NCBI RefSeq assembly: GCF_014201465.1
Contig: NZ_JACHEP010000012.1
Location: forward strand, 26,334-81,789
Reading direction: 5' to 3'
DNA: 55,456 bases
Source of the DNA: Anoxybacteroides tepidamans
GTDB taxonomy: Bacteria > Bacillota > Bacilli > Bacillales > Anoxybacillaceae
The notes beneath the pieces were generated by a model that saw nothing but the letters and a program-made list of their open reading frames with translations, had not been told where the DNA came from and did no database searches. Numbering within the stretch: position 1 is the first letter of the stretch; every line of letters starts with the position of its first letter. The position numbers and the translations under genes were made by a program. Of the stretch, positions 53,914-55,456 are shown one piece after another.

Positions 53914-53943
53914 ATCTTATCAATGTTTTTGCAAAAATGTCAA
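53914..53943 (-). promoter_or_regulatory. Promoter of the pur operon
   Basis: On the minus strand TTGACA (53938-53943), an 18-bp spacer and TAAGAT (53914-53919) lie just upstream of the riboswitch. Confidence 0.82.
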
Positions 53944-53950
53944 CATAAAA

Positions 53951-53988
53951 TCGAACATTTATTAAAAAACTAAAATTAATGTTCGGAT
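53951..53988. promoter_or_regulatory. Paired PurBoxes (PurR operator)
   Basis: The two boxes TCGAACATTT (53951-53960) and, inverted, AATGTTCGGA (53979-53988) match the PurBox core CCGAACATT of Bacillus PurR and lie head to head just upstream of the -35. PurR repression, relieved by PRPP, is therefore expected in addition to the riboswitch. PurR itself is not in the window. Confidence 0.9.
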
Positions 53989-54023
53989 TTTCCGTTATTT
54001 CACCAATTGACATCCTTAACATA

Positions 54024-54295
54024 TGATAAAATAACAGGCGTGTTGATTAACCAATAAAAACCAGTTTAGATGACTCTATTCCTAGCTTTTCTGCCGGCGT
54101 CGGCAAGCGATTCGCTTGCCGACTGGGCATGCGTATATAGCATGCCCTCCTCGAACAATGAATGCTTTGCGGGCAAAAAAGTGAGCCCACTGGCGTTCTT
54201 GTTCAAGGGATGTGGCAGAAAAGCTTGTGTTCAGCCATACGATTTTGTATTTTTAAGTAAAATAACGGATAATCAACACTCGTGATAAAATAACA
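54024..54295. ncRNA. Structured non-coding element, copy 2 (unrecognised)
   Basis: The outer helix GTGTTGATTA (54040-54049) pairs with TAATCAACAC (54270-54279). AGCTTTTCTGCC (54084-54095) pairs with GGCAGAAAAGCT (54214-54225) and closes three hairpins: GTCGGCAAGCG/CGCTTGCCGAC (54099-54123), GGGCATGC/GCATGCCC (54125-54147), and a longer one from GAACAATGAATGC (54153) to GGCGTTCTTGTTC (54204). Identical 13-bp sequences TGATAAAATAACA flank it (54024-54036, 54283-54295). Its left 60 bases resemble copy 1 at 40755. RNA or mobile element, strand unknown. Confidence 0.6.
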
Positions 54296-54392
54296 CGACT
54301 GTCAGTTACCGATCGTTAAAAAACTGAATCACAACGATAGATCGGGATGTTACAACCAAGATTTTTACACGGAAGAAAGGAGGCGAACGCTC

Positions 54393-54839
54393 ATGAAAAC
54401 AAACCCGTTCGGTTCATTTCCTGACTGGACAAAGCAGTGGGAACATTTTTTTAATCATGATTTTTGGGGGAATTTTCAACCTTTTTTCCAAAACAACAAA
54501 AAGACACCCAGCATCTCTGGAGTCAATATATATAAAAAAGACAATGAATTGTTGATTGTTGTTTGTTTGCCCGGTTTAGAAAGCATAGATCATGTCGAGC
54601 TATATACGTATTATAAAACATTAGAAATTAAAGCAACGATTAATTTACAGTTTAAAGGATTTGAATTAGTCGAAGAAGGAATTTTTCAAGGAACATGGGA
54701 AAAGACAATTCCCCTGCCGTTTGCTGTAAAAGAAGAGAGGGTTGAAGCGACGTATCACCACGGGTTATTAATGATTCATCTTCACCGTTTAATTCCAGAT
54801 AACCGAAAAAAGCGGATTGAAATTAAAAAGCTCGAATAA
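54393..54839 (+). CDS. Hsp20/alpha-crystallin family small heat-shock protein
   Basis: Small heat-shock proteins are ATP-independent holdases that keep unfolded proteins soluble. The 148-aa protein has an aromatic-rich N-terminus (WTKQWEHFFNHDFWGNFQPF) and an alpha-crystallin domain at about 40-140: VNIYKKDNELLIVVCLPGLE, GTWEKTIPLPFAVKEERVEA and a terminal strand TYHHGLLMIHLHRLIPD in place of the usual A-x-x-x-n-G-v-L. It is diverged, perhaps YocM/CotP-like. Start at ATG 54393 after AAAGGAGGCG. A single gene with its own terminator; no heat-shock operator (CIRCE) is seen upstream. Confidence 0.88.
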   Translation: MKTNPFGSFPDWTKQWEHFFNHDFWGNFQPFFQNNKKTPSISGVNIYKKDNELLIVVCLPGLESIDHVELYTYYKTLEIKATINLQFKGFELVEEGIFQGTWEKTIPLPFAVKEERVEATYHHGLLMIHLHRLIPDNRKKRIEIKKLE

Positions 54840-54840
54840 T

Positions 54841-54890
54841 AAAAGCGACTAACCTCTAAAATAAAAGGTTAGCCGCTTTTCTTTTGTTTT
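54841..54890 (+). terminator. Terminator of the hsp20 gene
   Basis: AAAAGCGACTAACCT and AGGTTAGCCGCTTTT form a long stem followed by CTTTTGTTTT. A second small hairpin (AGCACC/GGTGCT, 54893-54917) follows with TTTATTTT. Confidence 0.9.
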
Positions 54891-54980
54891 AGCACCTAAT
54901 TTTCTGCCACGGTGCTTTTATTTTATGGGGGAGAGGATTTCTTTAAAACGGCGTTAATAAAAACGCAAAATTTGCTGGAC

Positions 54981-55016
54981 AAAAAAAGTTAGAGAACTGA
55001 TCGAACGCTCTCTAAC
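54981..55016 (-). terminator. Terminator of the 5S rRNA gene
   Basis: On the minus strand GTTAGAGA and TCTCTAAC form the stem, followed by seven T. Confidence 0.93.
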
Positions 55017-55024
55017 CGCTGTCC

Positions 55025-55142
<118 letters not shown>

Positions 55143-55167
55143 TTATTTTCTCAAACAGACAATTTTT

Positions 55168-55196
55168 ATTATAAATAAGTTATCTTACTATGTCAA
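55168..55196 (-). promoter_or_regulatory. 5S promoter P2 (full consensus)
   Basis: On the minus strand TTGACA (55191-55196), a 17-bp spacer and TATAAT (55168-55173), an exact sigma-A consensus ending about 25 bp before the 5S gene. Confidence 0.92.
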
Positions 55197-55245
55197 TATT
55201 TTTTATTCCTCGAAAAACTTTCTGATATTTTACAGCAACTTTAAC

Positions 55246-55275
55246 AATATACCACCATCTTCTTTTATCAGTCAA
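55246..55275 (-). promoter_or_regulatory. 5S promoter P1 (upstream)
   Basis: On the minus strand TTGACT (55270-55275), an 18-bp spacer and TATATT (55246-55251). Tandem promoters of this type are usual for rRNA operons. Confidence 0.7.
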
Positions 55276-55323
55276 CTATTATTTTCGTGGTGATTTTTAT
55301 ACTTTAGTGCTGATCATGACAAA

Positions 55324-55358
55324 CGAGGATGTCCGAAAAGTTCTGGGACATCCTCTTC
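55324..55358 (-). terminator. Terminator hairpin downstream of the partial permease gene
   Basis: GAGGATGTCC and GGACATCCTC form a perfect 10-bp stem, starting a few bases after the stop at 55366. The T tract on the minus strand is weak (GTTTGTC), while CTTCTT follows on the plus strand. Confidence 0.7.
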
Positions 55359-55365
55359 TTCCGTT

Positions 55366-55456
55366 CTATTCTCTTAAGAATACAAAGTATGCAAGGAAAA
55401 TAAAGAACAGTATATAGAGAATCGGATGCACTTCTTTGCCGCGCCCTTTTAAAATC
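55366..55456 (-). CDS. pbuG: C-terminal end of a probable NCS2 purine permease (PbuG-like), partial
   Basis: The last 29 codons are visible: ILKGRGKEVHPILYILFFIF followed by LAYFVFLRE. A cytoplasmic GRGKEVHP segment followed by a terminal hydrophobic helix is what I recall of the end of PbuG-type guanine/hypoxanthine permeases, and pbuG lies near purE in Bacillus. The rest of the gene is outside the window, so the assignment is tentative; another small membrane protein is possible. Confidence 0.5.
   Translation of the reverse strand, partial: ILKGRGKEVHPILYILFFIFLAYFVFLRE

Noticed and set aside
54070-54285. 71-aa ORF within structured element copy 2
   Set aside because: It runs through the paired hairpins, has no ribosome site, and its sequence is explained by the inverted repeats.
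54024-54295. Assignment of the structured element to the Bacillaceae-1 RNA motif because of its Bacillaceae origin and nearby rRNA
   Set aside because: The hallmark pair of terminal loops with RUCCU is not seen, so no family is claimed.

Overview
The window looks like a chromosome segment of a thermophilic, moderately low-GC Bacillaceae (Anoxybacillus, or a Geobacillus/Parageobacillus relative). The evidence is the Bacillus-type gene order purEKBCSQLFMNHD - yerA - yerB - yerC - pcrB - pcrA - ligA - camS - gatCAB, strong GGAGG ribosome sites, a guanine riboswitch and PurBoxes before purE, and a 5S rRNA of Geobacillus type. The genus is inferred; no 16S gene is present.

Left part (1-24.6 kb) is a defence and accessory region. 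A type I-B CRISPR-Cas operon (cas8b-cas7-cas5-cas3-cas4-cas1-cas2-cas6, minus strand) lies between two CRISPR arrays with the same 30-nt repeat and nearly identical 170-bp leaders. Both arrays are transcribed on the minus strand, as the cas genes are. Beyond array 2 are a decayed aldehyde dehydrogenase gene, a PIN-domain/helix-turn-helix pair that resembles a toxin-antitoxin module and whose PIN gene appears frameshifted in a C6 tract, and a complete four-gene type II Wadjet operon (jetABCD). A coiled-coil repeat protein and a Uma2-family nuclease follow on the plus strand.

Middle part (24.6-40.4 kb) is conserved housekeeping on the minus strand: gatCAB (Glu/Asp-tRNA amidotransferase), camS, ligA, pcrA, pcrB, yerC, yerB and yerA. 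It is interrupted between camS and gatC by a plus-strand insertion of adenine deaminase (ade, behind a purine-riboswitch-like leader) and a second coiled-coil repeat protein, followed by a decayed HEPN gene fragment.

Right part (40.4-55.5 kb) holds two small membrane proteins, the complete 11-gene purine operon with promoter, PurR site, guanine riboswitch and terminators, an Hsp20 gene, a 5S rRNA gene with its own tandem promoters and terminator but no 23S in the visible 300 bp upstream, and the 3' end of a probable pbuG purine permease gene. Two related, strongly structured non-coding elements sit at the two ends of the pur operon; I do not recognise them.

Purine metabolism is the theme of the chromosomal part: de novo synthesis (pur), salvage (ade, yerA) and uptake (pbuG), with two purine-riboswitch-type leaders. 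The accessory part combines nucleic-acid immunity (CRISPR-Cas, Wadjet) with toxin-like genes, several of them broken.
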